Positions 29,230 to 39,454 of a stretch of DNA of 64,000 nt are shown here, one piece after another. The notes beneath the pieces were generated by a model that was not told the origin of the DNA, searched no databases, and was given only the letters and a program-made list of their open reading frames with translations. The position numbers and the translations under genes were made by a program. Every line of letters starts with the position of its first letter. Position 1 is the first letter of the stretch. The stretch spans positions 62,001 to 126,000 of the forward strand of contig NZ_NIVS01000058.1 in the NCBI RefSeq assembly GCF_002205165.1. The letters run 5' to 3'. Source of the stretch: Stenotrophomonas maltophilia. Lineage in GTDB: Bacteria; Pseudomonadota; Gammaproteobacteria; Xanthomonadales; Xanthomonadaceae.

Positions 29230-32007
29230 ATGCAAGTCCAGAACACGCAGAAAAAGACACCGGTTACCTTGCTCGCATTATCGATCGGCCTGGCGCTGAG
29301 TGGTACCGCGCTGGCCCAGGATGCGGGCACCACCAACCCGACTGATCTTGATACCGTCACCGTCACCGGCTACCGCGCCAGTGTCGAGAAGGCGCTGGAC
29401 ATCAAGCGTGGCGAAGCCGGCGTGGTCGATGCCATCGTCGCCGAGGATATCGGCAAGTTCCCGGATCTGAACCTGGCCGAGTCGCTGCAGCGCATTCCCG
29501 GCGTGGTCATCACCCGTGAAGCCGGCGAAGGCCGCAACATCTCGGTGCGTGGCCTGGGCCCGGACTTCACCCGCGTGCGCATCAACGGGATGGAAGCGCT
29601 GACCACGGTCGGCGCCGGCGACCAGAGCGGCGGCACCAACCGTGGCCGCGGCTTCGATTTCAACGTGTTCGCCTCCGACCTGTTCTCGCAGTTGCTGGTG
29701 CGCAAGACCGCCTCGGCCGATGTCGAGGAAGGCTCGCTGGGTGCCACGGTGGATCTGCGCACGGCACGCCCGTTCGACTATGACGGCTTCACCTTCGCCG
29801 CCAGCGGCCAGGCCGGCTACAACGCGATGGCCGAAAAGGCCGACCCGCGCATGGCCGCGCTGATCTCCAACACGTTTGCCGATGGCACCTTCGGGGCGTT
29901 GTTGTCGGTGGCGTATTCCGAGCGCCAGGCGCTGGAAGAAGGCTCCAACACCGGCCGCTGGGCCAATGGTCCGAGCAATGGCGGCTTCAGCGCCACCTCC
30001 CCGTTCGCCGCGGCGCGCTCGGCCGACGTCTACCACCCGCGCTTCCCGCGCTATGTGCAGATGGAGCATGAGCAGAAGCGCCTGGGCGTGACCGGTACCC
30101 TGCAGTGGAAGCCGAGCGACGCCACCGAGTTCTCGCTGGATGCGCTCTACTCCAAGATCGACGCCACCCGCGATGAACATTACATCGAGGCGATTTCCTT
30201 CAGCCGCAACCGCGATTCGGCGACCGGCGCGCTGCGTCGCCCCGACCGCGACGGCAAGCCGTCGATGATCGTCAAGAACGGCGTGATCGAAAACAACGCA
30301 CTGGTCTACGGCGAGTTCGACAACGTCGACATCCGCTCGGAAAACCGTCACGACGAGTGGAGCACCGAGTTCAAGCAGCTCAGCCTCAACGGCCAGCACC
30401 GCTTCGGTGATGACTTCACCCTGTCCGGCAAGATCGGCATCTCGCGCTCCAAGCACGAGAACCCGGTGCAGACCACGGTCATCATGGACAAGTACGACGT
30501 CGACAACTACAGCTACGACTACCGGGGCAACAGCCGGTTCCCGACGCTGAACTACGGTATCGACCCGACCAATCCGGCCGGCTGGGAACTGGCCGAGATC
30601 CGCCTGCGCCCGCAGTACGTGGACAACGACTTCGATACCGGCCAGCTCGACTTCAACTGGAACATCAGCCCCGGCTTCCGCCTGAAGGGTGGCGTGCTGG
30701 CCAAGGACTACACCTTCAAGACCACCGAACTGCGCCGCGCCAGCGAGCTGGCCGTGCCCAACTTCGCCGATGGCACCAAGATCGTGCCGGTGGACATGAC
30801 CACGCAGGCCGGCCTGAAGGGCATCAACGGCAGCCCGTCCAACTGGGTGGTGCCGGATCTGAACGCGATTGCCGATCAGTTCGACATCTACAGCAACAGC
30901 GGCATCTTCGCCGTCGCCCCGCGCGCCAACAACGTGCGCAGCGTGGAAGAGAAGGACCGTGGTGCGTACCTGATGGGCGAGTTCTCCACCGAACTGGGCA
31001 GCCTGCCGCTGTCGGGCAATGTCGGTGTGCGTTACGTGCGCACCAAGCAGAGCTCCACCGGCCTGTCCACGCTGGCCAGCGGTACCGTATCCACCACGGA
31101 AAACCGCACCTACAACGACACCCTGCCCTCGTTCAACCTGGTGGCCGAAGTCAGCCCGGACTTCCTGATCCGCCTTGGCGCGGCCAAGGTGATGAGCCGC
31201 CCGGGCCTGGGCAGCCTGACCCCCGGCGCAACAGTGGCCGTGGCCGGTGGTGCGCGCACCATCTCCAGCGGCAACCCGGACCTGGAGCCGATCCGCGCGA
31301 CCAACGTCGATCTCGGCTTCGAGTGGTACTTCTCCGAAGGCGCGATGGCCGGCATCGGTCTGTTCTACAAGGACATCGAGAGCTTCGTGCAGACCACCCG
31401 CGAAGTGCGCCCGTACGCCGACAGTGGACTGCCGGCAGCGCTGCTGATCGGCACCGGCGCCTCGCCGACCGATGATTTCACCTACAGCCGGCCGGTCAAC
31501 ACCCCGGGTGGCGAACTGCACGGCGTGGAAGCCAACTACACCCAGCCCTTCACCTTCCTGCCCGGCAAGTGGTCCAACCTGGGCGTGCAGTTGAACTACA
31601 CCTGGGTGGAGTCGCAGATCCAGTACCTCAACGCCGCCGGCCAGCCGGTGATGAAGACCGACCTGACCGGTCTGTCCAAGTCGTCCTGGAATGCCACGCT
31701 GTTCTACGAAGGCAAGACCTTCTCCGGCCGTGTCTCGGCGACCAACCGCGATGACTACCTGACCCAGGCGCCGGGTACGGAAACCGGCTTCAACCTCGAC
31801 GGCTACCACGGCATGACCGGCACCACCGTCATCGATGCCTCGATCCGCTACACGATCAGCGACCAGCTGGAACTGAGCCTGGAAGGCATCAACCTGACCA
31901 ACGAAGCGTCCGACGAGTGGGTCTACTCGCCGGCCACCGGTCGCCTGCCGCTGCAGTACACCGAAACCGGCCGCCAGTTCCTGCTCGGCGTGCGCTACAA
32001 GTTCTGA
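29230..32007 (+). CDS. TonB-dependent receptor, probable oligogalacturonide uptake
   Basis: Outer-membrane transporter of 925 residues. It has a signal peptide (KKTPVTLLALSIGLALSGTALAQ), a TonB-box-like stretch DLDTVTVTGYR, a plug with NLAESLQRIPGVVI, ISVRGLGPDFTRVRINGMEA and a large barrel ending LLGVRYKF with terminal Phe. GGGAGAGGG precedes the ATG by 5 bases. It is a paralog of the next gene (the same KKTPVTLLA signal region and plug). Carbohydrate uptake is inferred from the pectin-gene context and the shared operator. The exact substrate is not readable. Confidence 0.9.
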   Translation: MQVQNTQKKTPVTLLALSIGLALSGTALAQDAGTTNPTDLDTVTVTGYRASVEKALDIKRGEAGVVDAIVAEDIGKFPDLNLAESLQRIPGVVITREAGEGRNISVRGLGPDFTRVRINGMEALTTVGAGDQSGGTNRGRGFDFNVFASDLFSQLLVRKTASADVEEGSLGATVDLRTARPFDYDGFTFAASGQAGYNAMAEKADPRMAALISNTFADGTFGALLSVAYSERQALEEGSNTGRWANGPSNGGFSATSPFAAARSADVYHPRFPRYVQMEHEQKRLGVTGTLQWKPSDATEFSLDALYSKIDATRDEHYIEAISFSRNRDSATGALRRPDRDGKPSMIVKNGVIENNALVYGEFDNVDIRSENRHDEWSTEFKQLSLNGQHRFGDDFTLSGKIGISRSKHENPVQTTVIMDKYDVDNYSYDYRGNSRFPTLNYGIDPTNPAGWELAEIRLRPQYVDNDFDTGQLDFNWNISPGFRLKGGVLAKDYTFKTTELRRASELAVPNFADGTKIVPVDMTTQAGLKGINGSPSNWVVPDLNAIADQFDIYSNSGIFAVAPRANNVRSVEEKDRGAYLMGEFSTELGSLPLSGNVGVRYVRTKQSSTGLSTLASGTVSTTENRTYNDTLPSFNLVAEVSPDFLIRLGAAKVMSRPGLGSLTPGATVAVAGGARTISSGNPDLEPIRATNVDLGFEWYFSEGAMAGIGLFYKDIESFVQTTREVRPYADSGLPAALLIGTGASPTDDFTYSRPVNTPGGELHGVEANYTQPFTFLPGKWSNLGVQLNYTWVESQIQYLNAAGQPVMKTDLTGLSKSSWNATLFYEGKTFSGRVSATNRDDYLTQAPGTETGFNLDGYHGMTGTTVIDASIRYTISDQLELSLEGINLTNEASDEWVYSPATGRLPLQYTETGRQFLLGVRYKF

Positions 32008-32024
32008 TTCAACGGCGGCACCCA

Positions 32025-32052
32025 CCGGCGGCGTGAGCGATCACGCCGCCGG
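32025..32052. terminator. hairpin between the two tandem receptors
   Basis: CCGGCGGCGTGA - GCGA - TCACGCCGCCGG, a perfect 12-bp stem with a GNRA tetraloop, 18 bases after the first receptor. No T-run. Probable attenuator or mRNA 3'-end stabiliser. Confidence 0.55.
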
Positions 32053-32157
32053 GCTGCGCGCGCCCGCCGCCATCGTTGCCATCCCCGACCCTCGCCAGCA
32101 CACGCACGCTGCTGCGGCGCAAGATGCCGCCCCGTGAAGGGTTTGTTACGTTTCGGA

Positions 32158-32172
32158 TGACCAGCGGTGTCA
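32158..32172 (-). promoter_or_regulatory. TGACACCG operator upstream of second TonB receptor
   Basis: Same 15-base sequence as 29158-29172, in the same context (GATGACC or CTGACC before AGCGGTGTCA). It lies 99 bases before the preferred start at 32272. It overlaps an in-frame GTG at 32167, which argues against that codon being the start. Confidence 0.65.
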
Positions 32173-32271
32173 CGCGGCAATGCGCGACAGACGCTCCGGG
32201 GGAGGCCGGACGTCATGACTCATCAACATCACGGTCGCATGGCGGCGCACCCTGGGAGGGGGTTACACACG

Positions 32272-35200
32272 ATGGAACGACTCGACACCCGTAAAAAGAC
32301 ACCGGTTACCTTGCTCGCGGTTTCGATCGCCTTCGCGCTGCAGAGCGTGGCCGGCATCGCCGCGGCACAGCAGACCCCCGAACAGGCGGCGGCGCTGAAC
32401 GCCGTGGACCTGGACAAGGTCGAGGTCAAAGCGACCTACCGCGAAAGCCTGCAGCAGTCGCTGGATGAAAAGCGCTACAGCGTCGAGCAGGTCGACGCGA
32501 TCTATGCCGAAGACATTGGCAAATTCCCCGATCTGAACCTGGCCGAATCGATGCAGCGCATCGCCGGCGTCTCGATCGACCGCGAAGGCGGCGAAGGCCA
32601 GCAGATCTCCGTGCGCGGCCTGGGCTCGGACTTCACCCGCGTGCGCATCAACGGTCTGGAAGCGCTGTCCACGGCGGGCAGCGGCACCACCGGCGTCAAC
32701 CGCAGCCGCGGCTTCGACTTCAACACCTTCGCCTCCGAGCTGTTCAGCCGGGTCAAGATCAACAAGACCCAGTCGGCACAGACCGACGAGGGCTCGCTCG
32801 GCGCCACGGTGGACCTGCGTGGTTCGCGCCCGTTCGATTTCGAGGGCTTCCAGGCCTCGCTCGGCGGCCAGTACGGCTTCAACGAGCTGTCCAGGAACAA
32901 GGACCCGCGCATCTCCGGGCTGATCAGCAACACCTGGGCCGATGGCCGGGTGGGCGCGCTGATGTCGGTGGCCTACAGCAAGCGCACCATCTTCGAGGAA
33001 GGCTACAACCCGGTCCGCTGGGAGCACGGCAACTACCGCAACTCCAACCAGAGCACCGCGGCCAACAACGGCACCTACGGCTTCTGCAGCCCGGCCGGCT
33101 ACGACCCGCAGACCCCCCGCAATCCGCTGGCCAATGAAACCGCCGCCGGTGTTGGCAGCGCCGCCAACCAGGCGCGCAGCAACGGCTGGGGCAGCTACGG
33201 CATCGACGCCACCCACTGCGGCACCGGCCTGGATCGCCCCGCGGCGACAGCGGAGAACATTGCCGCGTACGAGACCGCGACCAACGCGTGGATTCCGCGT
33301 TACCCGCGCTACATCCGTACCGAGCACGAAATCGAGCGCCTGGGCGTCACCGGCGCGCTGCAGTTCAAGGTCAGCGACGACACGCAGTTGAACCTGGATA
33401 TGCTGTATTCCAAGCTCGACAAAAACGTGCGCGAAGATTCCATCGGTGCCAACCTGCACCGCACCGCGCAGTACGGCGGCAAGACCCAGATCGTGGTGCG
33501 CGAAGCGCAGGCCGATGAGCAGAACCGCCTGACCTACGGGGTGTTCGACAACGTCGATTTCCGCACCGAATCCACCGCCATCGAAGAGAGCACCGAGTTC
33601 AAGCAGTTCAGCCTGAACCTGGAGCATCGCTTCAACGACGCGGTGCGCCTGGATGCGGTGGTCGGCCACTCCGAGTCGAACTATGAGCGGCCGATCTTCT
33701 CGATGGTCAGCTTCGACAACAGCAACCTGGACGGCTTCGTGCTGGACATGCGCAACGGCAAGGTGCCGGCGATGTCCTTCCCGTTCGATCTCAACGCCGT
33801 GGACAACTGGAAGTGGCTGGGCTACGGCAGCACGCCGGTCAATGCCAACGGCACCGCGCGCGGCGGCAACATCAGCGAAGTGCGCTTGAACCCGCAGTAC
33901 GTCGACAATGCCTTCGACACGGCCAAGGTCGACCTGACCCTCGACATCAGCCCCACTTTCACCCTGCGCGGCGGTCTGGCCTACAAGGACTACGACATGA
34001 GCACGCAGGAGTACCGCAACATCAGTTACGGACGCCTGTCGCAGGCACTGCCGGCCGGGGTCACCGTGGGTGACCTGAGCGATACGCTGAGCGGCTTCGG
34101 CAAGGGCATGGACGGCAATCTGCCCAACGCCTGGCTGGTGCCGGACTTCAACCAGATCGCCAAGCTGTTGGACATCTACTGCAACTGCAACACCGGAGCA
34201 CTCGGCGGCGATTACCGCCTGGCCAGCGTCGGTCATTTCGGTGCGTCCAACAACAACTTCGACGTCAACGAGAAGAGCTACGGCAGCTACCTGCAGCTGG
34301 ACTTCAACACCGACCTGCTGGGCCGCGCCTTCCGCGGCAACCTGGGCGTGCGCTATGTGCAGACGCGGATCACCGCCGATGGCTATGCGCCGTGCACCGC
34401 GGCCAACGCCAGCGATCTGTCCTCGGCATGCGAACCGTTCTTCGGCGTGGCCAGCGCCACCGCCGATCCCGGCGAGCGCCTGCAGGTCGCCACCCGGGTC
34501 GGCCACAAGTACGACGACTGGCTGCCCTCGTTGAACCTGGCCTGGGACCTGAGCGATACCTTCGTGCTGCGCTTCGGCGCGGCCAAGACCATGGCCCGCC
34601 CGACCCTGTCCAACCTGTCGCCGAGCGTCAGTGGCGGCCCCACCGCCTACTTCGATGACGATCGTGCGTACTCGATCAACCTGGGCAACCCCAAGCTGGA
34701 CCCGTTCCGCTCCACCAACTACGACCTGAGTGCGGAGTGGTACTTCGACGAAGGCGCGCTGCTGTCGGCGGCGGTGTTCTACAAGGACATCGAAAGCTAC
34801 GTGCAGCGCACCCGCCTGCTCACCACCTGGGCGGACATGGGCTACTCGCTGGACCTGTTGCCGACCGGCTTCAGCCCGGACACCGTGTTCAACGTGCAGA
34901 GCTACTTCAACACCCCGGGCGGCCCGCTCAAGGGCTATGAAGTCTCCTACCAGCAGCCTTTCAGCTTCCTGCCCGGCTTCTGGAGGAACTTCGGCGTGCA
35001 GCTGAACTACACGCATGTCGAGTCGAAGATCAAGTACATGTTCAGCTCGGGCACCGGCAGCACGATCGTCACCACCTACACCGAGAACGACCTGCTGAAC
35101 CTCTCGCCGAACTCGTACAACGCCACCCTGTACTACGACGACGGCCGCTTCAGCGCCCGCGTGTCCACCAGCTACCGCGACGCGTACATCAGCACGATCC

Positions 35201-35451
35201 TCTCGCAGGAGAACGTGTGGGATCTGGACGGCAACGCGTTCGCCACCGCCGATGTGCAGGGCAAGTACAGCGTGGAGAACGTGGACTTCAACATGTCCTA
35301 CAAGGTCAACAAGAACCTCTCGCTGACCTTCGAAGCGATCAACCTGCTGGACACCGCCGACGAGCGCTACGTCGATTCGGCCCTGTCGCTGCCGGACCGC
35401 TACACCCACACCGGCCGCCAGTACTACCTCGGCCTGCGCTACAAGTTCTGA
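32272..35451 (+). CDS. TonB-dependent receptor (second, large)
   Basis: Outer-membrane transporter of about 1059 residues from the ATG giving MERLDTRKKTPVTLL, preceded by GGGAGGGGG. Signal peptide, then plug (FPDLNLAESMQRIAGVSI, ISVRGLGSDFTRVRINGLEA) and a long barrel ending YYLGLRYKF. It is clearly paralogous to the receptor at 29230 but with an additional cysteine-containing extracellular insertion (about residues 265-330, ending in THCGTGLDRP). Tandem paralogs with the same operator suggest uptake of different pectin fragments. A frame extension to 32167 would cross the operator. Confidence 0.9.
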   Translation: MERLDTRKKTPVTLLAVSIAFALQSVAGIAAAQQTPEQAAALNAVDLDKVEVKATYRESLQQSLDEKRYSVEQVDAIYAEDIGKFPDLNLAESMQRIAGVSIDREGGEGQQISVRGLGSDFTRVRINGLEALSTAGSGTTGVNRSRGFDFNTFASELFSRVKINKTQSAQTDEGSLGATVDLRGSRPFDFEGFQASLGGQYGFNELSRNKDPRISGLISNTWADGRVGALMSVAYSKRTIFEEGYNPVRWEHGNYRNSNQSTAANNGTYGFCSPAGYDPQTPRNPLANETAAGVGSAANQARSNGWGSYGIDATHCGTGLDRPAATAENIAAYETATNAWIPRYPRYIRTEHEIERLGVTGALQFKVSDDTQLNLDMLYSKLDKNVREDSIGANLHRTAQYGGKTQIVVREAQADEQNRLTYGVFDNVDFRTESTAIEESTEFKQFSLNLEHRFNDAVRLDAVVGHSESNYERPIFSMVSFDNSNLDGFVLDMRNGKVPAMSFPFDLNAVDNWKWLGYGSTPVNANGTARGGNISEVRLNPQYVDNAFDTAKVDLTLDISPTFTLRGGLAYKDYDMSTQEYRNISYGRLSQALPAGVTVGDLSDTLSGFGKGMDGNLPNAWLVPDFNQIAKLLDIYCNCNTGALGGDYRLASVGHFGASNNNFDVNEKSYGSYLQLDFNTDLLGRAFRGNLGVRYVQTRITADGYAPCTAANASDLSSACEPFFGVASATADPGERLQVATRVGHKYDDWLPSLNLAWDLSDTFVLRFGAAKTMARPTLSNLSPSVSGGPTAYFDDDRAYSINLGNPKLDPFRSTNYDLSAEWYFDEGALLSAAVFYKDIESYVQRTRLLTTWADMGYSLDLLPTGFSPDTVFNVQSYFNTPGGPLKGYEVSYQQPFSFLPGFWRNFGVQLNYTHVESKIKYMFSSGTGSTIVTTYTENDLLNLSPNSYNATLYYDDGRFSARVSTSYRDAYISTILSQENVWDLDGNAFATADVQGKYSVENVDFNMSYKVNKNLSLTFEAINLLDTADERYVDSALSLPDRYTHTGRQYYLGLRYKF

Positions 35452-35602
35452 CCGTGCTGCGTCTTCCGCCACCGGTATCGCGCCCGTCCCCGTCCTTCTC
35501 TCCGGGATGGCGGGCGCGGTGCGGCGGCGGGAGGCCACCGTGAGCGGCTGACCCCCGCTGCTGGTTCCGCTGTACTGTTTCTGCTGTCGAAAGGAAGGTC
35601 TC

Positions 35603-38600
35603 ATGCATCGCGTTGTCGCCGCCTCGATCCGCCCCTCCCGCCTGTCCGCCAGCCTGCTGGCGCTGCTGCTCGCGGGCAGTGGCACCGCCTGGGCGCAGAC
35701 CGCGCCGCAGCTGCTGTTCCACGTCTCGGCCGAGCAGGGCCTGCAGGCCGATACCGCCGCGGGCGACCCGGTCCCGAACTTCGTGGACAAGGTCAAGCGG
35801 GTGCCCGACGGGGCGCACGGCAGTGCGATCGAATGGGCCGACGATGGCGTGCTGTCGTGGAATGCCCCGGGCAACATCCAGGCGCAGCGCGGCACGCTGG
35901 GCTTCTTCTGGCGCTCGCGCTACGCGGTGGGCGAAGCGCCGTTCGTCATCTTCCGGGTCGGCTATGCCGACCACAGCAGCTGGGACATGGCCTGGCTGCG
36001 CATCGACTGGAACGGCCACGGCTTCGATGCCTTCGTCACCGATGCCAACCTGGCGCGCACCCGCGTCTCGTTCACACTCGACCAGAATCCTTCGCCGCAG
36101 CAGTGGCAGCACATCGCCTTCGGCTGGGATGAAGACCACGGCGTGCGCCTGTACGTGGACGGCAAAGAGGTCGCCCGCCAGGAGACCACCGCCGACTACG
36201 ACGCCGCACTCGATCAGCTGGGCCTGGCCGCGCGCGTCATGGCGCCCTACCAGGTGCAGAGCCGCTACAACTTCCTGCGTGGCAGCGACTTCGATGAGAT
36301 CCGCGTCTATGACCGTCTGCTCGATGCGGCCGGCATGGCCGCGCTGGCCCGGAATGCGGCGCCCACCAGCGCCGTGGCCGCGGCGGACCCGATGCGCGCC
36401 TGGCGCCATCGCCATGGTTGGGATGCCACGCCGCCGCCGGCGCTGACCGCGCCGACCACCACGATCCGCAAGATCGAGTTCGCCGATACCAAGGACCACA
36501 AGCAGTGGATGTGGAAGGCGACCGACGGCATCGCCGAAACCACCTGGCCGGGTGTCTACAACCGCTCACGGCTGCCGGGCCGCAACGATTACTTCCAGCT
36601 GCCGGACTGGAATACCTATGTCGAGGGTGGCCAGCAGCTCGACCTGACCCTGCCGGCCGGTGAAACCGTCAACCGCATCGAAGTGCGCGGTGCAGCGTTT
36701 GGTGGGCTCAGCCACAGTGTGGACGGCCAGCCAGCGCAGGCGCTGTTCGAGCGCCCGCAGGGCGTGGTCCGCAGCGTCAACCCGATTCCCGCGCAGGACG
36801 GCGGCGTGCTGCACTTCCGCAATACCGCGCAGGAAACCCCGATCCAGGAAATCTGGGCCTACCAGGTCAGCGACGCCGCCGAGCCGGAGGGCACGGTCAA
36901 GCAGCGGTACCTGATCGACAGCCAGGCGCTGCCGGATTACACCAACATCGCCGCGCTGCGCGAGTACATCGACGGCCGCTACCCGGCGGCCGAACGCAGC
37001 ACGGTGATGGCGCTGCCCAAGGGCGCCGGTTCGCGCAAGCGCACGGCCGATACGCTGCCTGCGCAGCCGATGCCGATCGTGCACGTGCTGATCCCCTCCG
37101 GCGTGAGCGACGCCCCGGCCGCACAGCCGCTGATCCGGAGCTGGGCACACAGCTGGGAGAACATGCATGACGGTCTGGACGGCATCGCGATCGATCTGCC
37201 GAAGCTGGATCTACCCGCCACGCAGGACGGCCTGATCCCGCTCAACATCCGCGTCAAGGACCCGATCTGGCCGGCGCGGGACATGATCGACGTGTCGGTC
37301 TCGGTCAAGCCGGGCCAGAAGCGCACCCTGTGGCTGGACCTGCGCGATCGCATCCTGACCGCCGACAGCCTGTGGATCTCCATCGCTTCGGCCGCGCCGG
37401 GCTTCAACGCGTCCTCGCTGGACGGCGCGGAAATCCGCATGGTCTACAAGGACCGCGAGGAAGCGAAGAAGGAGCACATCGCCGACCGCTTCAACCAGGT
37501 CCGCGACAACTGGGGCTTCCTGGTCGAAGAGCACACCACGTCCAAACGCCAGCGCCTGTATGCGCGCGTCTATGCCGACCTGAGCGACCTGCTGCGCGTC
37601 GATCCGGACCACGCGCTGGGCCGGCTGTACTGGAACTACATCAGCTACAACAGCCAGGGCAAACCGCCGTTCACCCAGCCCGAAGCGCCCAAGGGCGTGC
37701 CGCTGTGGGCCTTCCGCCAGACCGAAGACCTCACTTATGTGCGCCGCTTCATCGAATGGTGGATCGACCACCGCCAGATCGCCTACGGTGATTTCGGCGG
37801 CGGCATTTCCGACGATTCCGACCTCACCCAGCAGTGGCCGGGCCTGGCCCTGATGGGCGTGCAGCCGGACAAGCTCAACGCCTCGCTGACCGCGCTGTCC
37901 GATGCGGTGTACCGCAATAGCATGTTCAGTAATGGCTTGAGCACCATCGAGACCGACGAGCTGCATGCCTACGAAGAAGGCATCAACACCAACAGCGCGA
38001 TGCTCTACCTCAACTGGGGCGATCCGCTCACCGTCGAGCGCCTGATGGAAACGGTGAAGGCCTTCGACGAACGCATCATCCTGCCCAACCCGCAGGGGCA
38101 TCTGCTGTTCTCCAGCAACTGGTTCGGCGGCAACAAGGTCTACCGCGAGCCGAACTGGCAGTGGCAGAAGCCCTACTCCTTCCCGGTGCTGCACCCGGCG
38201 TTCCTGATCGGTCAGTACAACGCCGATCCGACCGGCCGCAAGCTGGTCACCGGCCTGGCCGACAGCTACCTGGCCCACGCCTACACCGACGACAAGGGCC
38301 GCTGGGCACTGCCGAACGAGATCAACTGGGCAACCGGCAAGACCCGTGGCGGCGAGCTCAACAACGGCTCGGGCAGCGGCGACATCATGCATACCTTCTG
38401 GGCGGCATGGCGCTGGACCGGCGATGACAAGTACCTCAAGGCGCTGGACTACCGCGTGGAGCGCGGTGGGCCGGGGGCGTTGTCCAACCTGGGCGAGAAC
38501 TACGTCGAGGCCCTGGGGCGCAGCGCCGAATGGAACCCGCGCTTCATCAGCGACGCCGACGGCGGCAACACCGGTTTCTCCAGTCTGATGGCGTGGCAGG

Positions 38601-39421
38601 CGACCGGCGACAAGAAGTACCTGGAGGCATTGCACGCGGACGGCATCCAGGCCAAGGCCCAGCGCGAGTACATGAACACCGAAGGCCACTGGTGGTCCGA
38701 CCGTGTCGAGGCGCCGAGCGAGTTCCTGCAGCGTGCGCGGCTGGGCGGCATCGCGCTCAAGCGCAACCAGAGCTGGCCCGGCCACACCGTGAGCTGGCGC
38801 TTCGCCCAGCCGGACGCGGCCGAGCAGGTCGCGCTGCTGGTGCATGCGCCCTCCCCCGACCGCTTCAAGGTGATCGCCTACAACCTGGGCAAGCACGCGG
38901 TGGATGCCGAGATGAGCACCTGGAACGTCACCGCCGGGCAATGGCGGATGACCAGCGGGGTGGACCGCGACGGCGATGACATCATCGACGGCAAGGCGAC
39001 GACGCGTGATCTGACGCTGGAACGCAGTGCCTCGACCACGCTGCGCTTCGCGCCGGGGCAGAGCCAGGTGTTCGAGTTCGAGTTGGTGCAGGCCGGCACG
39101 CCGGTCGAGCAGCGCCCCGATCTCGGGATCGGGCGGGGCGATGTACGTGTGGACGGGCGTCAGGTGCAGGTGACCGTGCACAGCCTGGGCCACGTCGCCA
39201 CCGGCGTGGGCGTGGCGGTGCTGGAAGATGCCAAGGGCCGTGAGCTTGCCCGGGTGGAGATTCCGAGCCTGGCCGCGCCGAGCGACCTGGTGCCGAAAAC
39301 CACGACGGTCAGCCTGCCGCTGCCAGCCGGGGATCACCCTGGCCTGCGCGTGCGGGTCATGCAGGCCGATGGTGCGGCGGAAGTGACCCAGCGCAACAAC
39401 GTGGTGACGATGGACCGGTAG
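35603..39421 (+). CDS. Large secreted LamG-domain protein, putative polysaccharide-active enzyme
   Basis: Secreted protein of 1272 residues (signal peptide ending GSGTAWAQ). About residues 35-260 form a LamG/concanavalin-like jelly-roll (GTLGFFWRSRYAVGEAPFVIFRVG, VRLYVDGKEVARQE). A middle region of about 290-640 looks like beta-sandwich modules. From about 650 to 1130 the sequence is Trp/Tyr-rich and helical (DSDLTQQWPGLALMG, GSGSGDIMHTFWAAWRWTGDDKYL), like an alpha/alpha toroid of lyases or hydrolases. The C-terminus is a beta domain. It lies downstream of two operator-controlled receptors. A role in rhamnogalacturonan or pectin breakdown is inferred; the catalytic family is not recognised. 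Confidence 0.8.
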   Translation: MHRVVAASIRPSRLSASLLALLLAGSGTAWAQTAPQLLFHVSAEQGLQADTAAGDPVPNFVDKVKRVPDGAHGSAIEWADDGVLSWNAPGNIQAQRGTLGFFWRSRYAVGEAPFVIFRVGYADHSSWDMAWLRIDWNGHGFDAFVTDANLARTRVSFTLDQNPSPQQWQHIAFGWDEDHGVRLYVDGKEVARQETTADYDAALDQLGLAARVMAPYQVQSRYNFLRGSDFDEIRVYDRLLDAAGMAALARNAAPTSAVAAADPMRAWRHRHGWDATPPPALTAPTTTIRKIEFADTKDHKQWMWKATDGIAETTWPGVYNRSRLPGRNDYFQLPDWNTYVEGGQQLDLTLPAGETVNRIEVRGAAFGGLSHSVDGQPAQALFERPQGVVRSVNPIPAQDGGVLHFRNTAQETPIQEIWAYQVSDAAEPEGTVKQRYLIDSQALPDYTNIAALREYIDGRYPAAERSTVMALPKGAGSRKRTADTLPAQPMPIVHVLIPSGVSDAPAAQPLIRSWAHSWENMHDGLDGIAIDLPKLDLPATQDGLIPLNIRVKDPIWPARDMIDVSVSVKPGQKRTLWLDLRDRILTADSLWISIASAAPGFNASSLDGAEIRMVYKDREEAKKEHIADRFNQVRDNWGFLVEEHTTSKRQRLYARVYADLSDLLRVDPDHALGRLYWNYISYNSQGKPPFTQPEAPKGVPLWAFRQTEDLTYVRRFIEWWIDHRQIAYGDFGGGISDDSDLTQQWPGLALMGVQPDKLNASLTALSDAVYRNSMFSNGLSTIETDELHAYEEGINTNSAMLYLNWGDPLTVERLMETVKAFDERIILPNPQGHLLFSSNWFGGNKVYREPNWQWQKPYSFPVLHPAFLIGQYNADPTGRKLVTGLADSYLAHAYTDDKGRWALPNEINWATGKTRGGELNNGSGSGDIMHTFWAAWRWTGDDKYLKALDYRVERGGPGALSNLGENYVEALGRSAEWNPRFISDADGGNTGFSSLMAWQATGDKKYLEALHADGIQAKAQREYMNTEGHWWSDRVEAPSEFLQRARLGGIALKRNQSWPGHTVSWRFAQPDAAEQVALLVHAPSPDRFKVIAYNLGKHAVDAEMSTWNVTAGQWRMTSGVDRDGDDIIDGKATTRDLTLERSASTTLRFAPGQSQVFEFELVQAGTPVEQRPDLGIGRGDVRVDGRQVQVTVHSLGHVATGVGVAVLEDAKGRELARVEIPSLAAPSDLVPKTTTVSLPLPAGDHPGLRVRVMQADGAAEVTQRNNVVTMDR

Positions 39422-39440
39422 CGCCCTGCCGCGCAGGGCG
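39418..39440. repeat. GTAG-tipped hairpin at convergent gene ends
   Basis: GTAG followed by CGCCCTGC - CGC - GCAGGGCG, a perfect 8-bp stem. The TAG of GTAG is the stop codon of the LamG gene, and the converging PhzF-like gene ends 14 bases further on. REP-like and probably a bidirectional terminator. Confidence 0.5.
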
Positions 39441-39454
39441 GCCCCGGCGGCCGA

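Noticed and set aside
29278..32025. Very long open frame on the minus strand opposite the first receptor (also opposite the second receptor and the LamG gene)
   Set aside because: Composition-driven shadow in high-G+C DNA: low-complexity His/Val/Gly/Arg-rich translation, no family motifs, and the plus-strand genes are certain.
35452..35602. Sixth TGACACCG operator before the LamG gene
   Set aside because: Only loose similarity (GCTGGTTCCGCTG). The gene may instead be read from the upstream receptor promoter.
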